Of a stretch of DNA of 64,000 nucleotides, positions 24,200 through 33,646 are shown in pieces. Source of the stretch: Terriglobia bacterium (GTDB taxonomy: Bacteria; Acidobacteriota; Terriglobia; Terriglobales; Acidobacteriaceae); the NCBI GenBank assembly GCA_020073465.1, contig JAIQFC010000021.1, positions 1 through 64,000 of the forward strand, in the 5' to 3' direction. The notes beneath the pieces are model-generated. The model was given only the letters and a program-made list of their open reading frames with translations. It was not told the origin of the DNA and searched no databases. The first letter of the stretch is position 1; the number at the start of each line of letters is the position of its first letter. Both the position numbers and the translations under genes were made by a program.

Positions 24200-26698
24200 A
24201 TGCAGTTTCTTCTACACACCCTGCGTTCCGCCGTAGTGTGTCTGGCGGGGACGCGTATACGCACCGCTACACTTTTCTCACTCGCGATACTGGCGCTGCC
24301 AATTCTCGGGGCATCTACGGCGGTTCCAGCGGTTGACCAAAATGCGCAGGCTGCCGGTCCAAACTCCGATCCTACCTACCAGGCATTGCGCAATCTGGCG
24401 CTGGGGGGCGAGGCAGTCAGCATCAGCAATTTTGACCTTAAACGCGATGCCGGGACATTCCATCTGCGCTCGGGCATGGTCTGCTTCGTGGCGCCGGTGC
24501 AGGGGAAAGTGACCGGAGCAGTGTTTGTGGGCGATGGCAATTTTGTTCTCGATCCGCCGTCAGCGTCGGAGCGCAGTTCGCTGAAATTGTTGACCAAGTC
24601 CGACGAGTTCAGCGAGCAATTTGAGCGTCTGGTTTTGCGGTTCACGGACACAACGTATGACGACATCAAGAGAGGTGGCAGCGTTGTCTCGACTGGTTGC
24701 GACGCAGGACCGCTGAAGGACAGCCAGCACGCCATGCGCCACAGCCGGGTGTTCAAGTACAACCTCGACGCGCGCATTCTGGCGGACGTGCTCAGCAACA
24801 ATCCGGGGCATTTGTTCGTCGCGTTTGTGCACGGCAAGCGCTACAACGATAAGGAGCTGTTTATCGTCGATCCGCACGGAGCGCCTGACGTTGCCCCCGA
24901 AGAGGTCGAACTCATGACCTACGACGAGAACAAGTTTGGCGTGTGGACGGCCTTCCACTCGAGTGCCTCGCAGGGGCGGGCGCAAAGAGTTCTCCGCATT
25001 GAGCACCAGCAACTCGACACCACCATCGAAAAGAACGGGAACCTGGGTGGAAAGGCCACAACGACTTTCGTATCACAAACCGAAGGCCTGCGTGCGGTTC
25101 CCTTCGATCTTTTTCCGAGTCTGCGAGTGCAGTCCGTGGCGGCAGAGGGAAACCAAGCGTTGGCGTTTATCCAGGAAGACAAGCACGACGATGCAGACTT
25201 CTGGGTAATCTTGCCCAAACCTCTGGCGGCCGGGGACAAGTACACAATCACCACTACGTACGGCGGAAAAGAAGCAATTACCAACGAGGGGAGCGGCAAC
25301 TATTTCCCCGTCGCACGCGACAACTGGTATCCCAACACCGCATTCGGCGAGTATGTGAGCTACGACATGACCTTCCATATTCCGAAGGGAATGAAAATGG
25401 CAGCCACCGGGCTGCTGGTCAGCGAAAGTAATGACGGTGGGCAGAATGTGACCGTCTGGAAAGGGGAAGCGCCACAAACCGTGGCCGGCTTCAATTTCGG
25501 CAGGTTCAAAATGGAGGAAGCGAAACTGGACAAGCCGGAATACCTGGTGCAATCGTTTGCGAACCAGGACCCGCCGGACTGGGTGCAGTCCCTGCAACAC
25601 GCCGCGAGCGGCGACGACCTGCCGACTCAGGGATCGCATATGGGGGCGGGCGCTGCACTCGGAACAATGAGCACGACTGGACTTAACAAGAAGGCTCTGG
25701 CAGAAGGCCAACTGGCAGTGCAAGTTTATACGGACTACTTTGGACCTTCGTCCTTCAAGCATCTGCAGGTTACCCAGCAGACGGCGTGCGACTTTGGACA
25801 ATCCTGGCCGGAGTTGGTGTGGATTCCCCTCTGCTACTACTTTGACACGACGGTGCGGCACGAACTGGGGATGGATTGGGGTGACCGCGGCTACTGGAAG
25901 GTGGTGACCCCCCACGAAGTCGCGCACCAGTGGTGGGGACACACGGTTGGGTTCAATTCCTATCGCGACCAGTGGATGAGCGAGGGTTTTGCGGACATGT
26001 CGGCCTCGCTCTATCTGACCCTGATCGAGAAGAATACGAACAAGTTCATCGCCTTCTGGAATGATGAGCGCGAGTTGCTGGTCGAACGAAACAAGGAGGG
26101 CTTCCGCGCGATCGATGCGGGACCGGTGACCATGGGGTATCGCATGAACAACTCGCGAACCGGATTCGATGTGACGCGCAGGCTCATCTATCCCAAGGGC
26201 GCCTACATCCTGCACATGCTTCGCATGATGATGCGCGACAACCGCACCGGCGATCAGCACTTCAAGGAGACGATGCAGGACTTTGTCAAAACCTACACGA
26301 ACAAGGCAGCCACCACCGAGGACTTCAAGGCCATGGTGGAGAAGCACATGACCCACGAGATGGACCTGGAAGGCAACCAGAAAATGGACTGGTTCTTCAA
26401 TGAGTACGTTTATGGTACGGCCCTGCCGACGTACAAACTGGATTCATCGTTCGACACGGGAGCGGACGGCGATGTCGTGCTGAGCGTCAAGATCACGCAG
26501 TCGAATGTAGATGACAAGTTCCACATGCTCGTGCCCCTCTATCTCGAACTGGCGGACGGGAACATGTTCTTCCTGGGACGGGCGAGGCTGACGGGGAACA
26601 CGTCCATCGAGCAGAAGGTTCCGCTCAAGGGGTTGAAGACGAAGCCGAAGCGTGCGCTCATCAACTACTACGACGATGTGCTGGCATCGCCTAGCTAG
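24200..26698 (+). CDS. M1-family zinc aminopeptidase-like, secreted
   Basis: An 832-residue M1 (gluzincin) metallopeptidase. Zinc site: HEVAHQWWGH near residue 571 and the downstream Glu in WMSEGFADMSASLY about 22 residues later. The first 290 residues are an extra N-terminal region (an unusual start for M1) and a signal sequence begins at residue 1. The GxMEN exopeptidase motif is not obvious, so endopeptidase or altered specificity is possible. GGGAGGTC precedes the ATG at 24200. A clear terminator follows, so it is transcribed alone. Confidence 0.85.
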   Translation: MQFLLHTLRSAVVCLAGTRIRTATLFSLAILALPILGASTAVPAVDQNAQAAGPNSDPTYQALRNLALGGEAVSISNFDLKRDAGTFHLRSGMVCFVAPVQGKVTGAVFVGDGNFVLDPPSASERSSLKLLTKSDEFSEQFERLVLRFTDTTYDDIKRGGSVVSTGCDAGPLKDSQHAMRHSRVFKYNLDARILADVLSNNPGHLFVAFVHGKRYNDKELFIVDPHGAPDVAPEEVELMTYDENKFGVWTAFHSSASQGRAQRVLRIEHQQLDTTIEKNGNLGGKATTTFVSQTEGLRAVPFDLFPSLRVQSVAAEGNQALAFIQEDKHDDADFWVILPKPLAAGDKYTITTTYGGKEAITNEGSGNYFPVARDNWYPNTAFGEYVSYDMTFHIPKGMKMAATGLLVSESNDGGQNVTVWKGEAPQTVAGFNFGRFKMEEAKLDKPEYLVQSFANQDPPDWVQSLQHAASGDDLPTQGSHMGAGAALGTMSTTGLNKKALAEGQLAVQVYTDYFGPSSFKHLQVTQQTACDFGQSWPELVWIPLCYYFDTTVRHELGMDWGDRGYWKVVTPHEVAHQWWGHTVGFNSYRDQWMSEGFADMSASLYLTLIEKNTNKFIAFWNDERELLVERNKEGFRAIDAGPVTMGYRMNNSRTGFDVTRRLIYPKGAYILHMLRMMMRDNRTGDQHFKETMQDFVKTYTNKAATTEDFKAMVEKHMTHEMDLEGNQKMDWFFNEYVYGTALPTYKLDSSFDTGADGDVVLSVKITQSNVDDKFHMLVPLYLELADGNMFFLGRARLTGNTSIEQKVPLKGLKTKPKRALINYYDDVLASPS

Positions 26699-26721
26699 AG
26701 TCTCGGAGCTGGAAAATAGAA

Positions 26722-26749
26722 GGGAGCACAGTTTGTGCTCCCTTTTTTT
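26722..26749 (+). terminator. Rho-independent terminator after the M1 peptidase
   Basis: GGGAGCACA (26722-26730), loop GTT, TGTGCTCCC (26734-26742), then seven T. It lies 24 bp after the stop codon and also faces the convergent small secreted gene. Confidence 0.9.
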
Positions 26750-26779
26750 CATTGGGGCTAGTCCAAGTAGCGCTGGACG

Positions 26780-27166
26780 TTACTTGCTCGACCCGGCCTG
26801 CATGCCGTCGCTGGACTCGCCGATCTCCAAAGCGATCTTCTTGCCTCCGAAGCGGACCCCAGCGAGGGTGCTGCTGCCGTCGTTATTCTTCTGAACGACT
26901 GCGGCGTCGTTCTGGGAAGGCGTGTTCAGGTCCACGACGTGGGCTGGCACTTTTACTACAACGTTCTTGCCCTGGATGATGCTCACTTCGACGTTGGGGC
27001 CATTGCCGTCCCACTGCACCTTGTACTCTCCCGCTTTCAACTGCGTGCCGTTCACGCTCACCGGATGATTGAGCTGCAAACTGCCCTTGGTCGCTGCAAA
27101 CGCACTGGAGGCCAACAGCACGGCCAACCCCATTACCAGACTCTTCGAAACTGTCGCGAACTTCAT
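26780..27166 (-). CDS. Small secreted beta-rich protein
   Basis: A 128-residue secreted protein with signal peptide MKFATVSKSLVMGLAVLLASSAFA and a mature part of repeated short strands (GSLQLNHPVSVNGTQLKAGEYKVQW, VEVSIIQGKNVVVKVPAHVV, STLAGVRFGGKKIALEIG). This domain is very common in Acidobacteriota secretomes without a known role. AAGGAG lies 6 nt before the ATG. It is convergent with the M1 peptidase gene. Confidence 0.8.
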   Translation of the reverse strand: MKFATVSKSLVMGLAVLLASSAFAATKGSLQLNHPVSVNGTQLKAGEYKVQWDGNGPNVEVSIIQGKNVVVKVPAHVVDLNTPSQNDAAVVQKNNDGSSTLAGVRFGGKKIALEIGESSDGMQAGSSK

Positions 27167-27795
27167 GGCTGCTCCTTGTTTTCTTTCCCGAAGGTACGTC
27201 GGGAATCGGTTTGGGGCGGCCCGGCTCGCGACCTTCGCAAGAAAACTCTTGTGTTTCCCCGCGAATCGCCTACAATGCACGCGCCGGGGTTGTGCAGAAC
27301 AAGTTGAGCCCACAAGCACTTCTTGTGCTGCTGTGATGGGGATCTTTCTCACCTGGGCCGCCAAACCGAGTGTGAGAGAATCCCCAGACCCCGCAATCCT
27401 GTACAAAGAACTCTGCCGGCGTCACCTCTGCGGCGGTTGCCGTTGCTCTTCCACGTTACGCAGTTCCCTTACGGAATGTTCCGCGTTCCGCTGCAACTTT
27501 CTTCATGCCTCCTTGGACGCGGCGCAAATATTTCCGGTAGCAAGAATCGGCCCGGAAATCGTTCTCAGTCCGCGGAACAGCGCGGGGTTGTTATTGTGCT
27601 GTTGATGAGGAGTAACCCGTCAACCGGTTACGAAACATCGAGGGAGTAATTAGGACAGCCCCGGGCCGGTGCAGGTTTTTTCTTGCGGCATGCTGCTGTT
27701 TTGAGGAACAAAAGGGGACCAGCAAGCGTACTCCCCGGTGTCAGTAGTTGTGGTGTGTTCGGTTTCCGGAGGCGTCAAACGACGCGCGCAAATCC
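27167..27795. other. 629-bp intergenic region
   Basis: I find no gene. Two local hairpin-forming stretches are visible: AGCAC-TTCTT-GTGCT around 27316-27330 and a longer one from GGGGAT at 27338 to ATCCCC near 27385 with GAGAAA/TTCTC pairing inside. A structured leader or small RNA is possible but not supported by anything stronger. Confidence 0.4.
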
Positions 27796-28725
27796 ATGAT
27801 TGAACTGGTTCATCTTCGCAAGGAATATGACAACGTGCTGGCCGTCGATGATCTGACGTTGACCATTCCGCAGGGAGAGATCTACGGGCTCATCGGCCCG
27901 AACGGTGCGGGCAAAACGACTACGATCCGCATGGCGTGCGGGCTGCTGGCACCCACCCTGGGACGGGCCCTTGTGGCGGGCGTTGATGTGGCGCAAGAAC
28001 CGGAGAAGGCGCAGCAGTACATCGGGTATCTCTCGGACTTCTTTGCCGTGTACGACGAGCTGAAGGTCTGGGAATACCTCGACTATTTTGCACACGCCTA
28101 CAAGATGCCGGAGGCGGAGATTCCCGCGCGGATTACGGAAGTGATCGCGCAGGTGAATCTGGAAGTGAAGCGCGACGCCATGATCCGCGGGTTGTCGCGA
28201 GGGATGAAGCAGCGGCTCGGGATCGCGCGGGCGATCATTCATCGTCCGAAGGTCATGCTGCTCGATGAGCCGGCATCGGGACTCGATCCCAAGGCGCGGC
28301 TGGAATTGCGAAACCTGCTGCGTTCGCTGCGCGATCAGGGATCGACGATTCTGATTTCCTCGCACATCCTTACGGAACTTGAGGGTTTCTGCACTTCCAT
28401 CGGCATCATGGAAAAAGGCCACATGGTGCGGAGCGGGAGCATTGAGGAAGTTACGGCGGCGGCGGGACAAACGCGGCTGGTGCGGTTGACCTGGGCGGGA
28501 GATTCACTGGCGATGGTGCAGGAAACTCTGCAGCGCGATTCGCGAATCTCTGATGTCAAAGCGACAGCAGGTGCGGGGACGTTCGGCTTTGGTGGTTCAG
28601 AAGACGATCTGGCGTCGGTGTTGGCAGGCTTGGTCGCGGCCAACGTACGCGTGACCTCTTTTGGAGAAGTGAAGCAGACCGTCGAGGAGATCTACATGAA
28701 GCTCTCGACGCACGAGGTGATGTGA
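27796..28725 (+). CDS. ABC transporter ATP-binding protein
   Basis: A 309-residue ATPase of the ABC-2/DRA type. Walker A is GPNGAGKTTT, the signature is LSRGMKQRLGIARAI, Walker B is VMLLDEPASGLDPKAR, and the H-loop is in ILISSHILTELEGFC. The C-terminal 80 residues are a typical regulatory extension. The ATG at 27796 is chosen because the family starts MIELVHLRKEY. It overlaps the permease start by one base (TGATG), so both are one translation unit. Substrate unknown. Confidence 0.9.
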   Translation: MIELVHLRKEYDNVLAVDDLTLTIPQGEIYGLIGPNGAGKTTTIRMACGLLAPTLGRALVAGVDVAQEPEKAQQYIGYLSDFFAVYDELKVWEYLDYFAHAYKMPEAEIPARITEVIAQVNLEVKRDAMIRGLSRGMKQRLGIARAIIHRPKVMLLDEPASGLDPKARLELRNLLRSLRDQGSTILISSHILTELEGFCTSIGIMEKGHMVRSGSIEEVTAAAGQTRLVRLTWAGDSLAMVQETLQRDSRISDVKATAGAGTFGFGGSEDDLASVLAGLVAANVRVTSFGEVKQTVEEIYMKLSTHEVM

Positions 28726-30329
28726 TGCCGCGAGTCTGGAGTAATCCCGAATTCGTAAGGCACCGGCGCGCGGAGCTGCGGCCGGTGCGGGCGATTACTG
28801 TGGCCGCATTGGTGGCCGTGGTGTGCGTTCTCGTGGGCTTGGCATGCTGGGCGAGCGAGCGAGCAGGCCTCGAGGGAATCCGCCAGGGAGCGGAGACGTA
28901 CGCGACCGATGGGTGGAATCAACGTTTGGCAACGGCCGAGCGCGACTTTGCGCCCAGAGTCTGGTTGCTCTTCTACAAATGGCTGATCGGGTTGCAGGGT
29001 GCTGCGCTGACGTTCTGGACGTTATTCTCTTGCGCGCAGTCGGTGTCAGGCGAGCGCGATCGAAAGACGTGGGATTTCCAGCGCACGACGCGGCTTACTC
29101 CCGCCGAGATTCTGATCGGGAAACTGCTGGGCGAGCCGGTGCTGGTCTACTTTGCGGTGCTCTGCGCCGCTCCCGTCACCCTGATCGCGGGACTAGGCGG
29201 AGGCCTTTCACTGGGCACTGTGCTGTCGATTTTTATCCTCCTTGCCACAGTTTCGCTATTTCTGGGTTTGGGCGGGATGTGGCTCTCGACGTTGCTGGAG
29301 ACACGGACGCGCGGGGTTGGCCTGATTGGCGCGCTTGGGCTCTATTTGGCAACTGTCATGATGTTTCAAATGCGAAGCGGGGGCCTTCCCGGGTTGGCTG
29401 CCTTCAGCCCGCTGATGGTCTTTTTCGGACTGATGGACCTCGGGGACGACGCGCCGTACCACAATGTTGCGCCGGTCCTTTTCGGTCACGAAGTGCCGTG
29501 GCTGTTGATGAACGTATTGCTCTGTGTCACGTTCGGTGCTTGGCTGGCGCTGATGCTGGTGCGTAACCTCAAGCGCGACTACCAGGAAATTCGTCCCCTG
29601 TCGCGCTGGCAGGCAGTAGGCTGCGCCGCATTCTTGAATTTCCTCATTTATGCGCTGCTGAGTCCGGTTCACTCGATCACCGTGGAAGGGCGAGTCGGGT
29701 GGTTCGACGATGCCAAAGTCGTTGCGGCCTTTGCTGTGGCAATGAACGGTCTCATCCTGTTTCTGATGGGGCTGGCAACGTTGACTCCGCAAGAGCGGTT
29801 GAAGGTTTGGCGGCGCAAGCGCGCCACCGGCGAAGCAGCAATCTTCGCCGATGATGGCCTGCCGTGGCCGTGGCTGGGAATATCCGCAGTGGTCGCGTAT
29901 GCGCTGATGGTCTGGGGACTGCTGGCGTGGAACAACACTTTGCCCTTGGACATGAGTACTCTGCAGACCGCAGCGGTACGCCTGCTGATCGTGCTGGTCT
30001 TTGTGACCCGCGACGTGCTCTTTCTGCAATGGTGCATGCTCACGCGGCTGCGCCAGCCGGTAGTGAAAGGAGTTTTGTATCTCTGCCTCTATTACGCGGC
30101 AGCGGCTGTCATGACAACCCTGGCTGCGATTTCCTCACACCAGACCGGCAATTGGGCGATGTCTTTGTTAACCCCGGTGCAGGCCTTCGATCCTGATGTG
30201 AAAGGGCTGGCATTTCCGACGGTCACTTACATCGGCCTGGCGTTGCAGATGGGGCTCATTGCGGTCGTGCTGGCCGCGATCAGCAGCCGTTTGCAGCGGC
30301 CGACCCAAGTGGTGTCGGCGGCAGCGTAA
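28725..30329 (+). CDS. ABC transporter permease, ABC-2 type
   Basis: A 534-residue integral membrane protein with about eleven hydrophobic segments. An early region (TFWTLFSCAQSVSGERDRKTWDFQRTTRLTPAEILIGKLLGEP) is the conserved cytoplasmic loop of ABC-2 exporter permeases. It overlaps the ATPase gene by one base. The two form a heterologous half-transporter pair, probably for lipid, polysaccharide or peptide export or gliding-type functions. Specificity is not readable. Confidence 0.8.
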   Translation: MPRVWSNPEFVRHRRAELRPVRAITVAALVAVVCVLVGLACWASERAGLEGIRQGAETYATDGWNQRLATAERDFAPRVWLLFYKWLIGLQGAALTFWTLFSCAQSVSGERDRKTWDFQRTTRLTPAEILIGKLLGEPVLVYFAVLCAAPVTLIAGLGGGLSLGTVLSIFILLATVSLFLGLGGMWLSTLLETRTRGVGLIGALGLYLATVMMFQMRSGGLPGLAAFSPLMVFFGLMDLGDDAPYHNVAPVLFGHEVPWLLMNVLLCVTFGAWLALMLVRNLKRDYQEIRPLSRWQAVGCAAFLNFLIYALLSPVHSITVEGRVGWFDDAKVVAAFAVAMNGLILFLMGLATLTPQERLKVWRRKRATGEAAIFADDGLPWPWLGISAVVAYALMVWGLLAWNNTLPLDMSTLQTAAVRLLIVLVFVTRDVLFLQWCMLTRLRQPVVKGVLYLCLYYAAAAVMTTLAAISSHQTGNWAMSLLTPVQAFDPDVKGLAFPTVTYIGLALQMGLIAVVLAAISSRLQRPTQVVSAAA

Positions 30330-30390
30330 GGCCTTCATCGCAGAGGATACGGAGAAGACGCCGCAGAGGGCGCGGAGAAAGACCCACTAC

Positions 30391-31209
30391 TCAATCTGCG
30401 TGCTGACGCTCGACCGACCAGATGCTGGCCACGTCCTTCTCGAAAGGGTAGACATGGACCATCCAGTTGAAGACTACGGGATGGAAGGTCCCGCCCGCTG
30501 CGTCGCAGGCTTCTTGCGTTGTAATTGATCCCTTCAGCCCAAATTGCGGATTGGGCTCCAGAACTTCCTTCCGCCGGCCCGCCGGTGGCGCGCAGAAGTT
30601 CACGTGCTCATGCCACTGCGCCACACTCAGCGGAATACGTTCATCGAGTTGATCTTCGCGGAAGCGTTTCGGCGCGGTGTACATCACGCCGATCAATTTG
30701 TAGTCATCGCCGTGCTTTTCGTAGAGCAGCGACGTCGGATGTTCCGGATTGAAGCGGAACGCCGCTTCCACCGCGTATCCGTAGTTGGTGAAGTGGTACA
30801 TCTTCTGGGGGATGTTGGGCAGGAAGATCTTGTAGCCGTCGGCCAGCGCGGCGTGGAAGTCTTTGTACTTTTCTGATGTCTTGCGCGCGGCATCCACGAC
30901 CTGTTGAGCGCGCTCGGCATCGCCAGGCTTGGTGGCGCGCAGCTCTGTCATCTTCATGTGCGGACCCATATCCATGTGGCCTTCCATGGAATGCATGGCG
31001 TGGATCGCGTCGCTGTCGCTTTCTTTGTCAGATCCCATGGGCATGTTCGACATGTCATGGCCTGCCGTACCGCTGCCGGACATGTCCATCCCGGGCATCG
31101 ACTGCTGGCCGCCGGCGGGCGCATGTTCCGGCGTTGCGCTCTGGGCCTGTCCCCAGGCCACGCTGTAAAGCAGCAAGCTGACGGCAAAGATGACGATACG
31201 ATCGTGCAT
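30391..31209 (-). CDS. Secreted protein with Met/His-rich segment
   Basis: A 272-residue exported protein (signal peptide to about residue 22). Residues about 35-90 are packed with M, H, D and G (MPGMDMSG, HDMSNMPMG, HSMEGHMDMGPHMKM), an arrangement seen in copper-binding proteins. The rest is a conserved globular domain with FHAALADGYKIFLPNIPQKMYHFTNYGYA, SLLYEKHGDDYKLIGVMYTAP and QWHEHVNFCAPP, where HEH..C could bind metal. I know no assigned function. The ATG at 31209 follows GGGGGTGG. Confidence 0.75.
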   Translation of the reverse strand: MHDRIVIFAVSLLLYSVAWGQAQSATPEHAPAGGQQSMPGMDMSGSGTAGHDMSNMPMGSDKESDSDAIHAMHSMEGHMDMGPHMKMTELRATKPGDAERAQQVVDAARKTSEKYKDFHAALADGYKIFLPNIPQKMYHFTNYGYAVEAAFRFNPEHPTSLLYEKHGDDYKLIGVMYTAPKRFREDQLDERIPLSVAQWHEHVNFCAPPAGRRKEVLEPNPQFGLKGSITTQEACDAAGGTFHPVVFNWMVHVYPFEKDVASIWSVERQHAD

Positions 31210-31324
31210 GGCAACCACCCCCGTTCTCAGTTCTTACTAACCCTGTGGGGGCGGAGTTGTTTCTGCAAGAAATAGCGGTTACCGGGGATTACACGCGTAA
31301 CCGCTGCCGGAAAACCCCTGCGGA

Positions 31325-31876
31325 TCAGCTTCTTCTCTTGTAGTGAATCGGCCACTGGACCTGCCAGGTCTTGCCGCCATCGCGCGAAGCTTCCCAGCTC
31401 CAGTCCAGTTCGTTTGCGGTGATGTTCTTCCAGACCATGCGCTGCAGAAACTTCGTGCCATCTTTCTGAGTGGCTTCGCGCTGCAGAATCATCTGGCCGT
31501 CTTTGAGTTCGCCGGCAAAATCGAGATAGCCGCCTTCGTTGTCGACCCAGGTTTGCTTCCACTTGCCGGCGTTGGCATCGAAGATGGAGACGCTGGTTCC
31601 GCGCAGGTGTCCCGAGGCTTGTCCGGAGAAATTCTCCTGCACCACGCAGCCGTCGAGAATGCGCTTGATGCTGTTCGAACCGTGGCCCACTTCGCCGGCA
31701 TTTTGCCCCGGCCAGGTCAAATCCCACTCACCAACCCAGAAATCGAACTGCCTCTGTTGCGCGGTGGTGCAAGGGTCCGGCGCTGCCTGTGTTGTGGACT
31801 GCTGTGAGAAAAGAGCGGAGACAGAGAGGAGAGACAGGAGAAGTGCACGGCAGAGTGTTTTCACGATTTTTCCCAT
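31325..31876 (-). CDS. Secreted DUF1579-like protein
   Basis: A 183-residue protein with signal peptide MGKIVKTLCRALLLSLLSVSALFSQ and a lipocalin-like barrel pattern: QRQFDFWVGEWDLTWPG, then strands SVSIFDANAGKWKQTWVDNEGGYLDF and MVWKNITANELDWSWEAS. FWVGEWD is characteristic of this secreted family. No enzymatic role is known. The gene is divergent from the TauE/SafE gene. Confidence 0.8.
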   Translation of the reverse strand: MGKIVKTLCRALLLSLLSVSALFSQQSTTQAAPDPCTTAQQRQFDFWVGEWDLTWPGQNAGEVGHGSNSIKRILDGCVVQENFSGQASGHLRGTSVSIFDANAGKWKQTWVDNEGGYLDFAGELKDGQMILQREATQKDGTKFLQRMVWKNITANELDWSWEASRDGGKTWQVQWPIHYKRRS

Positions 31877-31951
31877 AACGTCTTGACGTGGCAGGCGGGA
31901 AAAGGTTGGGCGCGTTGGCGACTGGACGCGGTTTCTGATACACCTAACTGC

Positions 31952-32716
31952 TTGAAGCTCGAAACAGTCATCTTCCTCTTCATCGCCGGAGCGCTGGGCG
32001 GAGCGTTGAATTCCGTAGCCGGCGGCGGAAGCTTCATTGCATTTCCGGCACTGCTTTTCACGGGCGTCCCGCCGATTCCCGCCAACGCAACCAACACGAT
32101 CGCGCTGTGGACGGCTGCCGCGGCCAGCGGGGGCGCGTATCGCAGCAAATTGGATATTCCTCGCCGAGTCATGGTGCCGCTGCTGGGCGCAAGCCTGCTC
32201 GGGGGGCTGGCTGGGGCATTCCTGCTACTGAGGACTCCGGCGCATACTTTCATGCGCGTGCTGCCCTGGTTGACGCTGGGCGCGACCCTGCTGTTTGCCT
32301 TCGGAAAGCAATTGGCGGGTGGCCGGAAATCGATTATTGAGCATGAGGCGACCAGCGCCGCAATGGTGGGGGCAACGCTTTTCCAACTGGTGGTGGCGGT
32401 CTACGGGGGCTACTTCGGCGGCGGCATGGGCATTGTCATGCTGGCCATGCTGGCCACGCTGGGCATGACCGACATCCATGCCATGAACGCGCTGAAGAGC
32501 GTGATGGGGTTCGTCATCAACGGAGTCGCGACCGTGACGTTCGTCCTGAAGCGGGCCGTGTACTGGAGACACGGCATCGTGATGATTCTCGGCGGTATCG
32601 TCGGCGGATATCTGGGCGCCCACTACGCGCAGAAGGTGCCGCAGGCTCGAATCCGGGCCTTCGTCGTGCTGGTCGGGGCGGGCATGACGGTTTACTTCTT
32701 CTGGAAGGCGTACTGA
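31952..32716 (+). CDS. TauE/SafE-family permease
   Basis: A 254-residue polytopic membrane protein of the sulfite/organosulfur exporter family. GALGGALNSVAGGGSFIAFPALLFTG opens it, and the mid repeat VYGGYFGGGMGIVMLAMLATLG is the second copy of the same GG motif. Eight hydrophobic stretches can be drawn. The start is uncertain: TTG at 31952 gives the family-like N-terminus, and no Shine-Dalgarno site is clear. It is solitary, so the anion carried is unknown. Confidence 0.85.
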   Translation: MKLETVIFLFIAGALGGALNSVAGGGSFIAFPALLFTGVPPIPANATNTIALWTAAAASGGAYRSKLDIPRRVMVPLLGASLLGGLAGAFLLLRTPAHTFMRVLPWLTLGATLLFAFGKQLAGGRKSIIEHEATSAAMVGATLFQLVVAVYGGYFGGGMGIVMLAMLATLGMTDIHAMNALKSVMGFVINGVATVTFVLKRAVYWRHGIVMILGGIVGGYLGAHYAQKVPQARIRAFVVLVGAGMTVYFFWKAY

Positions 32717-32745
32717 AGGGCTACAGTTGGGTTTCTCTCGTTGCA

Positions 32746-32847
32746 GTCATCCCGAAGCGCAGCGAGAGATCTAGGTTCTTGCCTGTGCCACCACGTCTCA
32801 GCTGCTACAGGCAGAAACCCAGATCCCTCGCTGCGCTTCGGGATGAC
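32746..32847. repeat. REPIN-like doublet, copy 1
   Basis: Twenty-one-base arms at 32746-32766 and 32827-32847 are exact complements (first arm begins GTCATCCCGAAGCGCAGC). Inside, GGTTCTTGCCTG and CAGGCAGAAACCC continue the symmetry. The same design with the same inner words is at 41171-41274. Confidence 0.9.
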
Positions 32848-32856
32848 AAGCAAGAA

Positions 32857-33336
32857 CTACTGCACCGGCTCCGAGACGTGTTCGTGGACAGTCAGCCACT
32901 TGCCGTCCTGATTTTCCCAGATGACGGTCCAGCGGAAGTTGCCCATCTCGACTTTGCCCGCCTTGGTGGTCATTTCATAACGCACAGTCGCGGTACCCCA
33001 CACCAGGTCGCCGTGCGGGTGAATGGCGGCATCGTCGTTCACGGTGCACTTGGCGCTCTTGTAGCCAGCCAGCACGTTTTTCACGCCGGTCTGGTACTCA
33101 TCCCAGCTCGCGTATTTCAGCGGGGCGATGTCGAAGAACGCGTGCGGGCCGCTGGCGTAGTACTTGGCGACGTTGGCGGGGTCAAGCGTGGACCATCCGT
33201 CCCAGATCTTCTGCATGTAGGCTTTGTCGGGGACAGGACCGGCGGCGGATTTCTTCATGGGTGACTTCTTGGTTTGCGCAAAACCAGAGAGAGTGAGGGC
33301 AAGCAGACACAACGAAACGGTGAGAAGGCGCTTCAT
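32857..33336 (-). CDS. Secreted SnoaL/NTF2-like protein
   Basis: A 159-residue exported protein (signal peptide ending GFAQ) with an NTF2-like cone fold: AYMQKIWDGWSTLDPANVAKYYASGPHAFFDIAP, then YQTGVKNVLAGY, VWGTATVRYEMTTKAGK and FRWTVIWENQDGKWLTVHEHVSEP. Such domains bind small ligands; no reaction is assigned. It is divergent from the rplU promoter region. Confidence 0.75.
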   Translation of the reverse strand: MKRLLTVSLCLLALTLSGFAQTKKSPMKKSAAGPVPDKAYMQKIWDGWSTLDPANVAKYYASGPHAFFDIAPLKYASWDEYQTGVKNVLAGYKSAKCTVNDDAAIHPHGDLVWGTATVRYEMTTKAGKVEMGNFRWTVIWENQDGKWLTVHEHVSEPVQ

Positions 33337-33441
33337 TCTTTAGTTCCTCCGGATTTCGGCGAAATTCTCGCACAGATGGAGGGAAACCACAAAGAGCCCG
33401 ACGGGAGACGCTAGATCCATCGCGTGCTTGTCGGCTTTCGA

Positions 33442-33471
33442 TTGACCGATTTCCACAGCACACGCTAAAAT
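33442..33471 (+). promoter_or_regulatory. Probable rplU-rpmA promoter
   Basis: TTGACC (33442-33447) and TAAAAT (33466-33471) are 18 bp apart, upstream of rplU on the correct strand. The 5' leader would be about 170 nt. No autoregulatory structure is recognised in it. Confidence 0.5.
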
Positions 33472-33646
33472 AGTTGAGTTTGCCTGTACTCGCCGACCCG
33501 TTCTGGGGACGCCTGCCCTGGCTGCCGAAGCGCCGTGGCGGAAAACACAGCAAGCACAGGAAATTCAGCGGGTCCCGTCGGTTGCGCCCGTGTGCGCCGG
33601 GGCTGGTACGAGCTGATTCTGACGACATTTTGATGGAGGCAGAGGC

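Noticed and set aside
25073-26356. A 427-codon open frame antisense to the M1 peptidase
   Set aside because: Shadow of the zinc-site-bearing gene; no Shine-Dalgarno site and no family resemblance.
27167-27795. A structured RNA or riboswitch before the ABC genes
   Set aside because: The two hairpins do not match any known motif and could be chance in 629 bp; kept only as a note in the gap entry.
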